Origin: Flavobacterium jejuense
Lineage (GTDB): Bacteria; Bacteroidota; Bacteroidia; Flavobacteriales; Flavobacteriaceae
DNA length: 64,000 nt
Direction: 5' to 3'
Assembly: GCF_006491595.2 (NCBI RefSeq)
Contig: NZ_VEVQ02000004.1
Location: 295,479-359,478 of the forward strand
The translations under genes and the position numbers were made by a program. The stretch's first letter is position 1. Every line of letters starts with the position of its first letter. Under the pieces are notes generated by a model, which was given only the letters and a program-made list of their open reading frames with translations, did no database searches and had not been told where the DNA came from. Positions 42,777 through 51,504 of the stretch are shown here, piece by piece.

Positions 42777-44351
42777 ATGGCTGAAATTAAACCTGCTGAG
42801 ATATCAGCAATATTAAAAAAGCAATTATCAGGTTTTCAATCTGGTACTTCATTAGAAGAAGTTGGAACAGTACTTCAAGTAGGTGATGGTATTGCACGTG
42901 TTTACGGATTATCAAATGCTCAATACGGTGAATTAGTTCAATTCGATAACGGATTAGAAGCTATCGTTTTGAACCTAGAAGAAGATAACGTGGGTGTGGT
43001 ATTATTAGGTCCTTCTACAGGAATTAGAGAAGGTTCAAATGTAAAAAGAACACAACGTATTGCTTCTCTTAAAGTAGGTGAAGAAATTGTAGGTCGTGTA
43101 GTAGATACATTAGGGAACCCTATCGATGGTAAAGGTGCAATTGGTGGTGAGTTATATGAAATGCCATTAGAAAGAAAAGCACCTGGAGTTATTTTCCGTC
43201 AACCAGTAACTGAACCATTACAAACAGGTATTAAAGCAATTGATGCTATGATTCCAGTTGGTAGAGGACAACGTGAGTTGGTTATTGGTGACCGTCAAAC
43301 AGGAAAAACAACTGTTTGTATCGATACGATCTTAAATCAAAAAGAATTTTACGATGCTGGTAAACCAGTATATTGTATATATGTTGCTGTAGGGCAAAAA
43401 GCGTCTACAGTTGCTTCTATTGCAAAAACATTAGAAGAAAAAGGAGCAATGGCTTATACCGTTATTGTTGCTGCAAACGCTTCTGATCCTGCTGCAATGC
43501 AAGTTTATGCTCCATTCGCTGGTGCATCAATCGGAGAATATTTCCGTGATACAGGTCGTCCTGCTTTAATCATTTATGATGATTTATCAAAGCAAGCTGT
43601 TGCTTATCGTGAGGTGTCTTTATTATTAAGAAGACCACCAGGACGTGAGGCATATCCTGGAGACGTTTTCTATCTTCACTCAAGATTATTAGAGCGTGCT
43701 GCTAAGGTGATTGCTGATGATGATATTGCTAAAAACATGAACGATTTACCTGATTCGTTAAAACCAATCGTAAAAGGTGGCGGTTCATTAACAGCTTTGC
43801 CAATTATCGAAACACAAGCGGGTGACGTTTCTGCATATATTCCAACAAACGTAATTTCGATTACGGATGGTCAAATTTTCTTAGATGGGGATTTATTTAA
43901 TTCAGGTGTTCGTCCAGCAATTAACGTAGGTATTTCTGTATCTCGTGTTGGAGGTAATGCTCAAATTAAATCCATGAAAAAAGTAGCTGGTACATTAAAA
44001 TTAGACCAAGCTCAATATCGTGAGCTTGAAGCTTTCGCTAAATTTGGTTCTGATTTAGATGCAGTTACTTTAAATGTAATTGAAAAAGGGAAACGTAACG
44101 TGGAAATCTTAAAACAAGCAGTGAATGACCCATTTACTGTTGAAGATCAAGTTGCAATTATTTATGCAGGTTCTAAAAACTTGTTAAAAGAAGTTCCAGT
44201 TGAAAAAGTGAAAGAATTTGAAAGAGATTTCTTGTCTTATTTAAATGCAAAACATAGAGATACTTTAGATGCTTTAAAAGCAGGTAAATTTGATGATAAT
44301 ATTACCGATGTTTTAGCTAAAGTAGCAAAAGAAATTTCTGCAAAATATTAA
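42777..44351 (+). CDS. atpA: ATP synthase F1 subunit alpha
   Basis: 524 residues. Walker A is GDRQTGKTT (about 170-178), followed by the alpha-specific [12 protein letters not shown] stretch, and the arginine finger lies in the [10 protein letters not shown] neighbourhood. It forms the non-catalytic part of the alpha3beta3 head. The catalytic beta and the epsilon subunits are not encoded after atpG, so atpDC must be elsewhere, as is usual in Flavobacteriia. Confidence 0.97.
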   Translation: MAEIKPAEISAILKKQLSGFQSGTSLEEVGTVLQVGDGIARVYGLSNAQYGELVQFDNGLEAIVLNLEEDNVGVVLLGPSTGIREGSNVKRTQRIASLKVGEEIVGRVVDTLGNPIDGKGAIGGELYEMPLERKAPGVIFRQPVTEPLQTGIKAIDAMIPVGRGQRELVIGDRQTGKTTVCIDTILNQKEFYDAGKPVYCIYVAVGQKASTVASIAKTLEEKGAMAYTVIVAANASDPAAMQVYAPFAGASIGEYFRDTGRPALIIYDDLSKQAVAYREVSLLLRRPPGREAYPGDVFYLHSRLLERAAKVIADDDIAKNMNDLPDSLKPIVKGGGSLTALPIIETQAGDVSAYIPTNVISITDGQIFLDGDLFNSGVRPAINVGISVSRVGGNAQIKSMKKVAGTLKLDQAQYRELEAFAKFGSDLDAVTLNVIEKGKRNVEILKQAVNDPFTVEDQVAIIYAGSKNLLKEVPVEKVKEFERDFLSYLNAKHRDTLDALKAGKFDDNITDVLAKVAKEISAKY

Positions 44352-44366
44352 TTAATTTTCAATTAG

Positions 44367-44398
44367 TCAATGTGTCAATAATTCAATTGGCACATTGA
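44367..44398 (+). other. Stem-loop in the atpA-atpG spacer
   Basis: TCAATGTGTCAA pairs with TTGGCACATTGA (12 bp, one G-U) around an 8-nt loop, with no T run after it. A smaller AATTG/CAATT hairpin follows directly before atpG. It may be an mRNA processing or stability element. Confidence 0.5.
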
Positions 44399-44426
44399 TG
44401 AATTGTCAAATTGACCAATTTATAAA

Positions 44427-45284
44427 ATGGCAAACTTAAAGGAAATTAGAAATAGAATTAGTTCCGTTTCATCTACGATGCAAATTACATCGGCAATGAA
44501 AATGGTTTCTGCAGCAAAGCTTAAAAAAGCACAAGATGCTATCACAGCAATGCGTCCATATGCAGAAAAATTAACGGAATTATTACAAAACTTAAGTGCT
44601 ACTCTAGATGGAAATACTGGAGGAGCTTTTGCTGAACAAAGAGAAATAAATAAAGTTCTTGTAGTTGCCATAACTTCAAATAGAGGATTATGTGGGGCTT
44701 TTAACTCTAATATTATTAAAGAAGTTAAAAACAGAGCTGAATTTTATAAAGGAAAAACAGTAGATGTTTTTGCCATTGGTAAAAAAGGAAACGATGTTTT
44801 AAGAAAAACTAATGCGGTTATAGATAATCAAAGTGCTATTTATGATGATTTATCTTTCGAAAATGTATCAGCAATAGCTGAAGTTTTGATGGATAAATTT
44901 GTAGCGGGTGATTATGATAAAATTGAATTGGTTTACAATCACTTTAAAAATGCAGCTACTCAAATTGTAAAAACAGAACAATTTTTGCCTTTAGCACCTA
45001 TAACTGGTGGTGAAGCTATTTCTTCTGATTATCTTTTTGAACCTTCTAAAGAAGAGATTGTGTTAACTTTGATTCCAAAATCATTAAAAACACAATTATA
45101 CAAAGGAATTAGAGATTCATTTGCTTCAGAACATGGTGCTCGTATGACAGCTATGCACAAAGCAACTGATAATGCTACAGAATTAAGAAATCAACTAAAA
45201 TTAACTTATAACAAAGCACGTCAAGCTGCCATTACAGGAGAAATCCTTGAAATCGTAGGTGGAGCAGAAGCTTTGAATAATTAA
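44427..45284 (+). CDS. atpG: ATP synthase F1 subunit gamma
   Basis: 285 residues. The N- and C-terminal coiled-coil helices are clear: EIRNRISSVSSTMQITSAM and the AKLKKAQ stretch at the start, and LTYNKARQAAITGEILEIVGGAEAL at the end. Between them is the Rossmann-like ITSNRGLCGAFN region. It is the central rotor shaft. A strong terminator after it ends the operon. Confidence 0.96.
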   Translation: MANLKEIRNRISSVSSTMQITSAMKMVSAAKLKKAQDAITAMRPYAEKLTELLQNLSATLDGNTGGAFAEQREINKVLVVAITSNRGLCGAFNSNIIKEVKNRAEFYKGKTVDVFAIGKKGNDVLRKTNAVIDNQSAIYDDLSFENVSAIAEVLMDKFVAGDYDKIELVYNHFKNAATQIVKTEQFLPLAPITGGEAISSDYLFEPSKEEIVLTLIPKSLKTQLYKGIRDSFASEHGARMTAMHKATDNATELRNQLKLTYNKARQAAITGEILEIVGGAEALNN

Positions 45285-45307
45285 TTTAAAATAAAAGACT
45301 TATTTGT

Positions 45308-45340
45308 AAGACTATTTGGATTTCCAAATAGTCTTTTTTT
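45308..45340 (+). terminator. Terminator after atpG
   Basis: A 13-bp perfect inverted repeat (AAGACTATTTGGA / TCCAAATAGTCTT) followed by a T run. A TATATTTG box at 45344-45351 follows at once and could drive the next operon. Confidence 0.9.
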
Positions 45341-45443
45341 CTTTATATTTGATATATGTAAATTTTTTTAATTGAATTTTATTCAAAAATGTAACTTTAA
45401 CAAAGTTTTTACGTATAATTAAAAACAATATAACCATCAATCC

Positions 45444-46130
45444 ATGTCAAAAGAAAGTTTTAATTGGAAAAGTTTATTCATAAACGAATCAGAAAATTCC
45501 AATAAAAAAGAAGAGTCATCAAAGATAAATACATCGAGTCAAACGACACATACTCCAGCACAAACTAATAAATTTCCAGAAGAAAAAATTGCTCAATCTA
45601 CAAATGATACATTTGCAAACCCATTTGTAAATGAAATTTTAGGAGTTTATGAAAAAGGATTCGAATCTTTAAATTTAAGTGATTTTGACTTTTTCGAAAT
45701 GTACAAATCAGTTGTAGCTGTAGGAATTACAAATCCACAAAGCTATCAAATGGCTTTCACAATGGGAAAATCAATTAAACCAGATTTGACAAAAGAATAC
45801 TTATTAGAAAAATCAAAGTTTTATATTGAAGAAATTAATAAAGTACATACCAAATACGATTCTACAGGAAATGCCAAAAAGCAAGATTTAACGGGTTTGG
45901 TTCACAAAGAGAAGCAGTCTCTAACGGGTTCAATAAATGATTTGGAAGCAAGAATTTTGCAAATGCAACAAGAATTGCAAGAAAAAAAATCTTTATTAGC
46001 AAACATTGATAGTAAAAATGAAGATAAATTAAAAGAACTTCAATTAAAAATAGAAGCTAATAATTTTGCCAAACAAAAAATTGTAGACTCGATTAATTTA
46101 GTAATAAGTGGCATCAATCAATATTTATAA
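45444..46130 (+). CDS. Hypothetical cytosolic coiled-coil protein, first gene of the ABC/AAA+ operon
   Basis: 228 residues, no signal peptide or membrane span. Residues 1-60 are Ser/Asn/Lys-rich and probably disordered. A conserved-looking core follows (FEMYKSVVAVGITNPQSYQMAF, about 90-115). The C-terminal half is a coiled coil (LTGSINDLEARILQMQQELQ). No family is recognised. A TATATTTG box lies 92 bp upstream. The next gene starts 5 bp after its stop, so the two coiled-coil proteins probably work together. Confidence 0.6.
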   Translation: MSKESFNWKSLFINESENSNKKEESSKINTSSQTTHTPAQTNKFPEEKIAQSTNDTFANPFVNEILGVYEKGFESLNLSDFDFFEMYKSVVAVGITNPQSYQMAFTMGKSIKPDLTKEYLLEKSKFYIEEINKVHTKYDSTGNAKKQDLTGLVHKEKQSLTGSINDLEARILQMQQELQEKKSLLANIDSKNEDKLKELQLKIEANNFAKQKIVDSINLVISGINQYL

Positions 46131-46135
46131 TCAAC

Positions 46136-47257
46136 ATGAATAAATTCGAACAAGAAAAAAGTACTTTATTAGAACTTCCTATTTTAAAGCACTTTGATGA
46201 AGCAAAAGGTGAAATTGCATTAAAAGCAAATAGTCTTAAAAAAGGGGAAAAAGGGCTGTTTTGGGTGATCGCATTAGGATTATTAGGAATAGGTGGTTAT
46301 CTAACTTGGACTTACATTATTCCACCATTGTTTACTATGCTAGGACAAGTTATTGCACTTTCTGCAACAGCTATATTCCTGATTTTTCTAGTAATGATGT
46401 TTCCAGTAATAATGAAAGCGCTTCGATTTGCAACTAGAAATATTCATAGAGCTTTAATTCAAAACAATCCATTCAATGAATTGGAAGAGCAAAAGCAAAA
46501 GATGATTAAAAATAGAGAAGTTTTTAAGAATACCAAAGCCAAATTAAAAGGACTAAAAAATGAAATGGAAATGGAAGCTTCTAAATCTGAAAAAGAAGCT
46601 AAAGATTACCAAGAACAATTAATTAGTTTACAACGTCAATCGGAAAAATTAAAAACAGCGATGGACGAAATGGTGAGAATCAATGGTGCTGCCGCAAAAG
46701 ATACAGATGAATATGTAGCTTTACAAAGTGAATTGGCTAAAAAATTAAGTAATTCACAACGTATTTCTAACCAATACGAGCAAAGTAAAAGTTTTATCCA
46801 AAAATATGGTGTAAGAGCAAATGTTTTAGGTAAAATGGATAGAAAGTTAACCCTAGCAGGAACAGCAATCGACATTAAAATTGCCGATTTTGATGCGACT
46901 ATTACTATGCTTAGAAAAGAGTATGAGTTTGCTAAAAATGCCAAAGAAGCTACAGAAAGTGCTAAAAATGCTATGATGTTTACCAAAGACTGGGAATTAG
47001 AATATGCTTTAGAAGTAGTAACTTCAACTATCGCTCAAGATATTGCTAGAACATCTGAAAATCTATTAGATATTGATTCCTTAACATCTAAGTATTCTGT
47101 TGATAATGACGAGTTATATTCAAGATTGGATTCATTAGCAGACAAAATTAAAACAGGAGACAACACCATTCCAGATTCAACAAAATACACGAATCCTAAC
47201 TACAAAATGTCTAAAGAGGACAAACAGAATGCAGGTGGATTTGGAGATATATTTTAA
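46136..47257 (+). CDS. Membrane-anchored coiled-coil protein (PspA/TelA-like in style)
   Basis: 373 residues. Two membrane helices lie at about 40-60 and 65-92, followed by about 240 residues of charged coiled coil (NRAVFKNTKAK-type region, SEKEAKDYQEQLISLQRQSEKL), a middle segment MDRKLTLAGTAIDIKIADFD, and a C-terminal stretch with an IAQDIARTSENLLDID helix. The soluble helical part is reminiscent of PspA/IM30 or toxic-anion-resistance proteins, but I see no diagnostic motif and make no family claim. The ending KQNAGGFGDIF is striking for a possible docking peptide. It lies between the first coiled-coil gene and the solute-binding gene. Confidence 0.6.
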   Translation: MNKFEQEKSTLLELPILKHFDEAKGEIALKANSLKKGEKGLFWVIALGLLGIGGYLTWTYIIPPLFTMLGQVIALSATAIFLIFLVMMFPVIMKALRFATRNIHRALIQNNPFNELEEQKQKMIKNREVFKNTKAKLKGLKNEMEMEASKSEKEAKDYQEQLISLQRQSEKLKTAMDEMVRINGAAAKDTDEYVALQSELAKKLSNSQRISNQYEQSKSFIQKYGVRANVLGKMDRKLTLAGTAIDIKIADFDATITMLRKEYEFAKNAKEATESAKNAMMFTKDWELEYALEVVTSTIAQDIARTSENLLDIDSLTSKYSVDNDELYSRLDSLADKIKTGDNTIPDSTKYTNPNYKMSKEDKQNAGGFGDIF

Positions 47258-47287
47258 CTAACAAAAAACTAAATTATTTATATAAAC

Positions 47288-49102
47288 ATGGGAAAAATTC
47301 TTAGAACAAATAAGCTAACAACATTTTCTGAATTACTTATTGTTATTTTAGGTATTGGAGGAATTTTAGGAGCTATCTATTTTTTGTCACCAGGACTTAG
47401 AACGGAAGTTTCAAAGAAATTAGATGGTATTGAATTGAATGATACTGATGTAAACAATGTTGTAAACGCAGATAAACTTGAATTGCCTTCAAAAGACATT
47501 TCTAATGAAGTCGCTAATAAACCAAAAGTAAGAATTGCTGGTTATGCATGGAATGCTCAGTCTGGAATTATCGTTTCAAACGGTGGACCAAAAACCACTA
47601 AAGGTTCATTAATGGAAAAAAACGGTGTAAATCTTGAAATCATTCGTCAAGACTGGTTATCAGAATTACGCAATATGCAAATGAAATTTATTGAAGAATT
47701 TGATCAAGGTGCTAAGTTTCCTACTTCAGATAAAAGTGCATTTGCTGTAATGATTATGGGTGATGGTGCTCCATTTTATATCAGTTCGGTACAAAAATCA
47801 TTAGACGAAAAATACGGAAAAGACAAATACCATTTACAAGTAATGGGTGCTGTTGGGATGAGTTATGGTGAAGATAAATTAATTGGACCACCAAGTTGGA
47901 AATCAGATCCACAAACGATGAAAGGTGCTGTTATTTCTGCTGTTTTAGGAGATGGTGACTGGGTGACTACTGTAAACTATTGTTTTGCAAACGGTTTAAA
48001 AGTAAATCCTGATCCTGCAACTTATGATGCTGATGCAGTAAATATTTATCCATCTGAAAATGATGATTATATCAAATCGGCTGAAGAATTAATTAAATCT
48101 CAAACTACAGGTTGGACCGTTTCTTTGAAAGAAGTTTCTAATGGAAAATTAACAGGAAAATCAGTAAATAGAAAAATCGATGGTTGTGCTACTTGGACAC
48201 CTGGTGACAAATTAGTTTTTGATAAATTATCTGGTTTTGTAGATATTGTTTCAACAAAAGAATTTAATAACCAAATGCCAACGGTTTTAATTGGTTTAAA
48301 AGAATGGGCTTCACAAAACCCTAGTATTGTTTCTAATATTTTGAAATCAGCTTTGACCGCTTCTAATCAAATGAAAAACTATGATGATTGGAAAGTTAGA
48401 GCTTCTGAAGCAGTAACAGATACGTATCAAATGGAATCACCAAAATATTGGTATGACATGTTCAAAGGTCAACAAGGAACAAAAAACGGATTGACTTATA
48501 ATATGGGTGGTTCTAAAGTATTCAATTACTTAGATGCGATGCAATATTTTGGATTATCAGATGGTGTTAATAGATACAAGTCAGTTTATAATCAAGTAGG
48601 TACTTATTTAACAGAGCTTAATCCATTTGGATTTAATGAAAATGTAGGTAAAGTTTCTGCTTATGAAGATGCTGTCAATTTATTTTATCTTAAAAACATT
48701 AATGATATTCAGTCTACTGCTCCTGAAAAAGCAGATTATACAGAACAAGCGACTGAAGTAATGGCTTCTGGAGAATGGAGAATCAACTTTAATACAGGAA
48801 GCGCTCAAATTTCAGCTAGTTCTACTAGTGAATTAGAGAAAATATATAACCTTTTAATTCAAGCGGAAAACACAAAGTTAACTATCGTTGGTCATACGGA
48901 TAACGTAGGTAATCCAGATTCAAACTTAGTTTTATCAAAAAACAGAGCGGAATCGGTTGTAGATTACTTAAGAAAAAAAGGAATTCCATTAAATCGTTTC
49001 CAAATGATTGATGGTAAGGGTGCAAATGAACCAACGGCAGACAACAGTACTGCTGCTGGAAAAGCAAAAAACAGAAGAGTAGTAATTACTTTATTGAAAT
49101 AA
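47288..49102 (+). CDS. Membrane-tethered solute-binding protein fused to an OmpA peptidoglycan-binding domain
   Basis: 604 residues. An uncleaved-looking N-terminal membrane helix (about 15-35; LIVILGIGGILGAIYFL) is followed by a periplasmic NitT/TauT-type (NMT1/TauA-like) binding domain (about 70-480; VRIAGYAWNAQSGIIVSNGG, then VMIMGDGAPFYISSVQ). The C-terminal 110 residues are an OmpA-like domain (INFNTGSAQIS, VGHTDNVGNPDSNLVLSKNR, KAKNRRVVITLLK) expected to bind diaminopimelate in peptidoglycan. A binding protein fixed both to the inner membrane and to the wall is unusual. The matching ABC permease and ATPase follow after a hairpin. Confidence 0.82.
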   Translation: MGKILRTNKLTTFSELLIVILGIGGILGAIYFLSPGLRTEVSKKLDGIELNDTDVNNVVNADKLELPSKDISNEVANKPKVRIAGYAWNAQSGIIVSNGGPKTTKGSLMEKNGVNLEIIRQDWLSELRNMQMKFIEEFDQGAKFPTSDKSAFAVMIMGDGAPFYISSVQKSLDEKYGKDKYHLQVMGAVGMSYGEDKLIGPPSWKSDPQTMKGAVISAVLGDGDWVTTVNYCFANGLKVNPDPATYDADAVNIYPSENDDYIKSAEELIKSQTTGWTVSLKEVSNGKLTGKSVNRKIDGCATWTPGDKLVFDKLSGFVDIVSTKEFNNQMPTVLIGLKEWASQNPSIVSNILKSALTASNQMKNYDDWKVRASEAVTDTYQMESPKYWYDMFKGQQGTKNGLTYNMGGSKVFNYLDAMQYFGLSDGVNRYKSVYNQVGTYLTELNPFGFNENVGKVSAYEDAVNLFYLKNINDIQSTAPEKADYTEQATEVMASGEWRINFNTGSAQISASSTSELEKIYNLLIQAENTKLTIVGHTDNVGNPDSNLVLSKNRAESVVDYLRKKGIPLNRFQMIDGKGANEPTADNSTAAGKAKNRRVVITLLK

Positions 49103-49111
49103 TAAAAATGT

Positions 49112-49142
49112 AAGAGCTATCAAATTTTGGTAGCTCTTTTTT
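49112..49142 (+). terminator. Intra-operon hairpin between the binding protein and permease genes
   Basis: AAGAGCTA / TAGCTCTT with inner CAAA/TTTG pairing, then a T run, only 10 bp before the permease start. It probably lowers expression of the downstream ABC genes relative to the binding protein. Confidence 0.7.
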
Positions 49143-49151
49143 ATAATAAAT

Positions 49152-49922
49152 ATGATAAAACTAATCACCCCTTTTGAGACGATTTCTAAATCAAAGAAAA
49201 CAATAATTCTTGTGGTCTGGATTGCTCTTTTATTGCTTTTGTGGTTTGTAGGAACTTCAGGAGAAAAACATTTGTTTCCAAATCCTCAGCAAGTTTTTAA
49301 AGGATTTTCAGAATTATACAATGAAGGTTTAGTAGTGCATATTTTCAATTCGTTGAAATTGTGTTTCTTATCTATTTTTCTTGCAACAACTATCGCATTA
49401 TTGTTTGCTTATAGCTGGCCAATTCCTTTAATTAAGCCAATTGCAGAATTTATAACAAAATTCCGTTTCTTGCCTTTTACAGGATTGTCCTTTTATGTAG
49501 CTATGGTTATTCACGATGCTAGAAATATGCAAATTTGGATTATGGTTATTTTTCTAACTACTTTCCTAACTACATCCTTAATTTCAGTAGTAAAAGATAT
49601 TCCTCAGGAAGAATTTGATCATGCGAAAACTCTAAAATGCAATCGTTTTGAAGTGCTTTGGCAAGTCATTGTTTTAGGAAGATTAGATTATGTAATTGAT
49701 GTGATTCGTCAAAATTTAGCCATCACTTGGATGATGTTAGTAACAGTTGAATCTATTGTTGTAGCTTCTGGTGGACTCGGTTTTTTAATTAAAAACTCAG
49801 ATAAGTTCATGAACCATGGTAGAATTATTGCTTTACAAATTATCATTTTATTAATTGGGTTGTCCTTAGACTGGTTTATTAACTTTTTAAGAAGAGCACT
49901 TTTTAGATACTCTAAAATATAA
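49152..49922 (+). CDS. ABC transporter permease, NitT/TauT (SsuC) type
   Basis: 256 residues with about six membrane helices. The EAA-type coupling loop lies near 155-175 (PQEEFDHAKTLKCNRFEVLW), and the segment TVESIVVASGGLGFLIKNS near 195-215 is typical of the nitrate/sulfonate/taurine permeases. It forms the inner-membrane channel with the ATPase encoded 4 bp downstream. The transported ligand is not indicated; wider-context data do not suggest sulfonate use. Confidence 0.85.
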   Translation: MIKLITPFETISKSKKTIILVVWIALLLLLWFVGTSGEKHLFPNPQQVFKGFSELYNEGLVVHIFNSLKLCFLSIFLATTIALLFAYSWPIPLIKPIAEFITKFRFLPFTGLSFYVAMVIHDARNMQIWIMVIFLTTFLTTSLISVVKDIPQEEFDHAKTLKCNRFEVLWQVIVLGRLDYVIDVIRQNLAITWMMLVTVESIVVASGGLGFLIKNSDKFMNHGRIIALQIIILLIGLSLDWFINFLRRALFRYSKI

Positions 49923-49926
49923 ATTT

Positions 49927-50757
49927 ATGGATTTCGAATACAAAGAAACGCTTTTATATGTGGAAAATCTTAGTGTTGCTTATGGTGACACAGTTATTAT
50001 AAAAGATATTAACCTTGTTGAAAAAGACGTTGTAAGAGCAGGTCATAATAGTACTTCGCAAGTAATTGCAGTTGTCGGTCGTTCAGGAAGAGGAAAATCT
50101 ACTTTTTTTAAAGCCTTAACTGGTTTAGTTACACCCAAATCAGGTAAAATTTTAATTAAAGATTTTAAAAGCACCGAAGAGGCAGCTGCCAAAGAAATAA
50201 AAGAAGGAGACATTGGTTTTGTAGACCAAAAATATACGCTTTTTAGACATAAGACGGTACACCAAACCTTAAAGTTTGCTTTGCGTAAATCGACCTTAAG
50301 TGATACTGAAAAGGAAGAAAAAATTGTGGAGTACTTACACAAATGGGGTTTAGATAACTTTGCTGATAAATATCCAAATGAACTTTCTGGCGGACAAAGA
50401 CAAAGAACAGCTATTATAGAACAATTATTTTCTTCTGAACAATTTATTGTTATGGATGAACCTTTTTCAGGTTTAGATGTGGGAAATATCATCGAAGTAA
50501 AAAAATCCTTCGATTTATTAAATTCTACTTCTGAATACAATACTATTATTTTTTCAACACACGATATTGAATTAGCAGTAGAATTGGCTCAAGTAATTTA
50601 TGTGATTGGTTACCCAACAGTAAACGGTGAAAAGCAAAATTATGGCTCTATTGTAGGAAAATTTGACTTGAGAGAGTTAGGCTTGGCTTGGAAAGAATTT
50701 GGAGAAGAACATTTACACTTAACCAAGCAAATTATCAATCAAATGATGCTGTCTTAA
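49927..50757 (+). CDS. ABC transporter ATP-binding protein
   Basis: 276 residues with all nucleotide-binding motifs: Walker A GRSGRGKST near 51-59, Q-loop in VDQKYTLFRHKTV, signature LSGGQRQR near 153, Walker B FIVMDEPFSG near 176-185 and the H-loop in FSTHDIELA. The last 60 residues extend beyond the core. It powers the adjacent NitT/TauT-type permease. The next gene starts 6 bp later. Confidence 0.92.
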   Translation: MDFEYKETLLYVENLSVAYGDTVIIKDINLVEKDVVRAGHNSTSQVIAVVGRSGRGKSTFFKALTGLVTPKSGKILIKDFKSTEEAAAKEIKEGDIGFVDQKYTLFRHKTVHQTLKFALRKSTLSDTEKEEKIVEYLHKWGLDNFADKYPNELSGGQRQRTAIIEQLFSSEQFIVMDEPFSGLDVGNIIEVKKSFDLLNSTSEYNTIIFSTHDIELAVELAQVIYVIGYPTVNGEKQNYGSIVGKFDLRELGLAWKEFGEEHLHLTKQIINQMMLS

Positions 50758-50763
50758 TTTTTT

Positions 50764-51495
50764 ATGGTTGATAAAAGTATAAAAAACTATGTTGAAGAAG
50801 TTCAAACAAATGGTTATGCTATAGTTGAGGGTGTTTTTTCTTCCAATGAGATAGAAGCTATTAGAAAGGAAATTGAAAGAGAAAGTGATTCTTCAAAAGA
50901 AACTTTTCGAAAATCTAAAGATTTATTTGCTATTCGTCAATTTTTAAAAGAAATACATTCCGTTGAAAAATTACTTTTTAATGCTACTTTAAAAAATATT
51001 TTAGAGAATTTTTTTGATAAAAATTATTTTGTGGTAAAATCCATTTATTTTGATAAACCTGAAGAATCGAATTGGTTTGTAGCCTATCATCAAGATTTAA
51101 CAATTTCTGTGGATAAGAAAGTAGAAATAGAAGGGTTTTCAAATTGGACAATAAAGCAAAATCAATTTTCGGTACAACCTAATAAGGAAATTTTAAAGAA
51201 TATTGTTACCATTAGAATTCATTTAGATGATACCAATGAGGAAAATGGAGCTTTAAAAATAATTCCAAAATCACATGAAGAAGGAATAGTTCGTTTAGAT
51301 ACATTTGATTTCAAAAATCATAAAGAAATTAGTTGCAATGTTCGAAAAGGAGGAATTATGATTATGAAACCTTTGCTTTTTCATGCTTCCAATAAAACAA
51401 CAAATAAAGAAAGAAGAAGAGTTATTCATCTTGAATTTTCTAAAAGTAATTTACCAAAAGAATTATCTTGGTCGGAACAACACAGTATCAATTAA
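50764..51495 (+). CDS. Phytanoyl-CoA dioxygenase (PhyH) family protein
   Basis: 243 residues, cytosolic, cupin-like Fe(II)/2-oxoglutarate oxygenase. The iron ligands appear as H109 and D111 (YHQDLTIS) and H207 (LLFHAS), with a likely 2-oxoglutarate-binding Arg in RRRVIHLEF near 218-220. The stretch HLDDTNEENGALKIIPKSH is a classic PhyH signature. It would hydroxylate a small molecule or protein side chain, which cannot be identified. It sits 6 bp after the ABC ATPase and 9 bp before the AAA+ gene. Confidence 0.87.
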   Translation: MVDKSIKNYVEEVQTNGYAIVEGVFSSNEIEAIRKEIERESDSSKETFRKSKDLFAIRQFLKEIHSVEKLLFNATLKNILENFFDKNYFVVKSIYFDKPEESNWFVAYHQDLTISVDKKVEIEGFSNWTIKQNQFSVQPNKEILKNIVTIRIHLDDTNEENGALKIIPKSHEEGIVRLDTFDFKNHKEISCNVRKGGIMIMKPLLFHASNKTTNKERRRVIHLEFSKSNLPKELSWSEQHSIN

Positions 51496-51504
51496 ATCAT
51501 AAGA

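Noticed and set aside
46636..46986. A 116-codon open frame antisense to the membrane coiled-coil gene
   Set aside because: It is a shadow of a lysine/alanine-rich coiled coil read backwards; such frames are common opposite coiled-coil genes.
50043..50540. A 165-codon open frame antisense to the ABC ATPase gene
   Set aside because: It lies wholly inside a gene with intact ABC motifs, its product is low in complexity and resembles no family, and it has no promoter or ribosome binding site.
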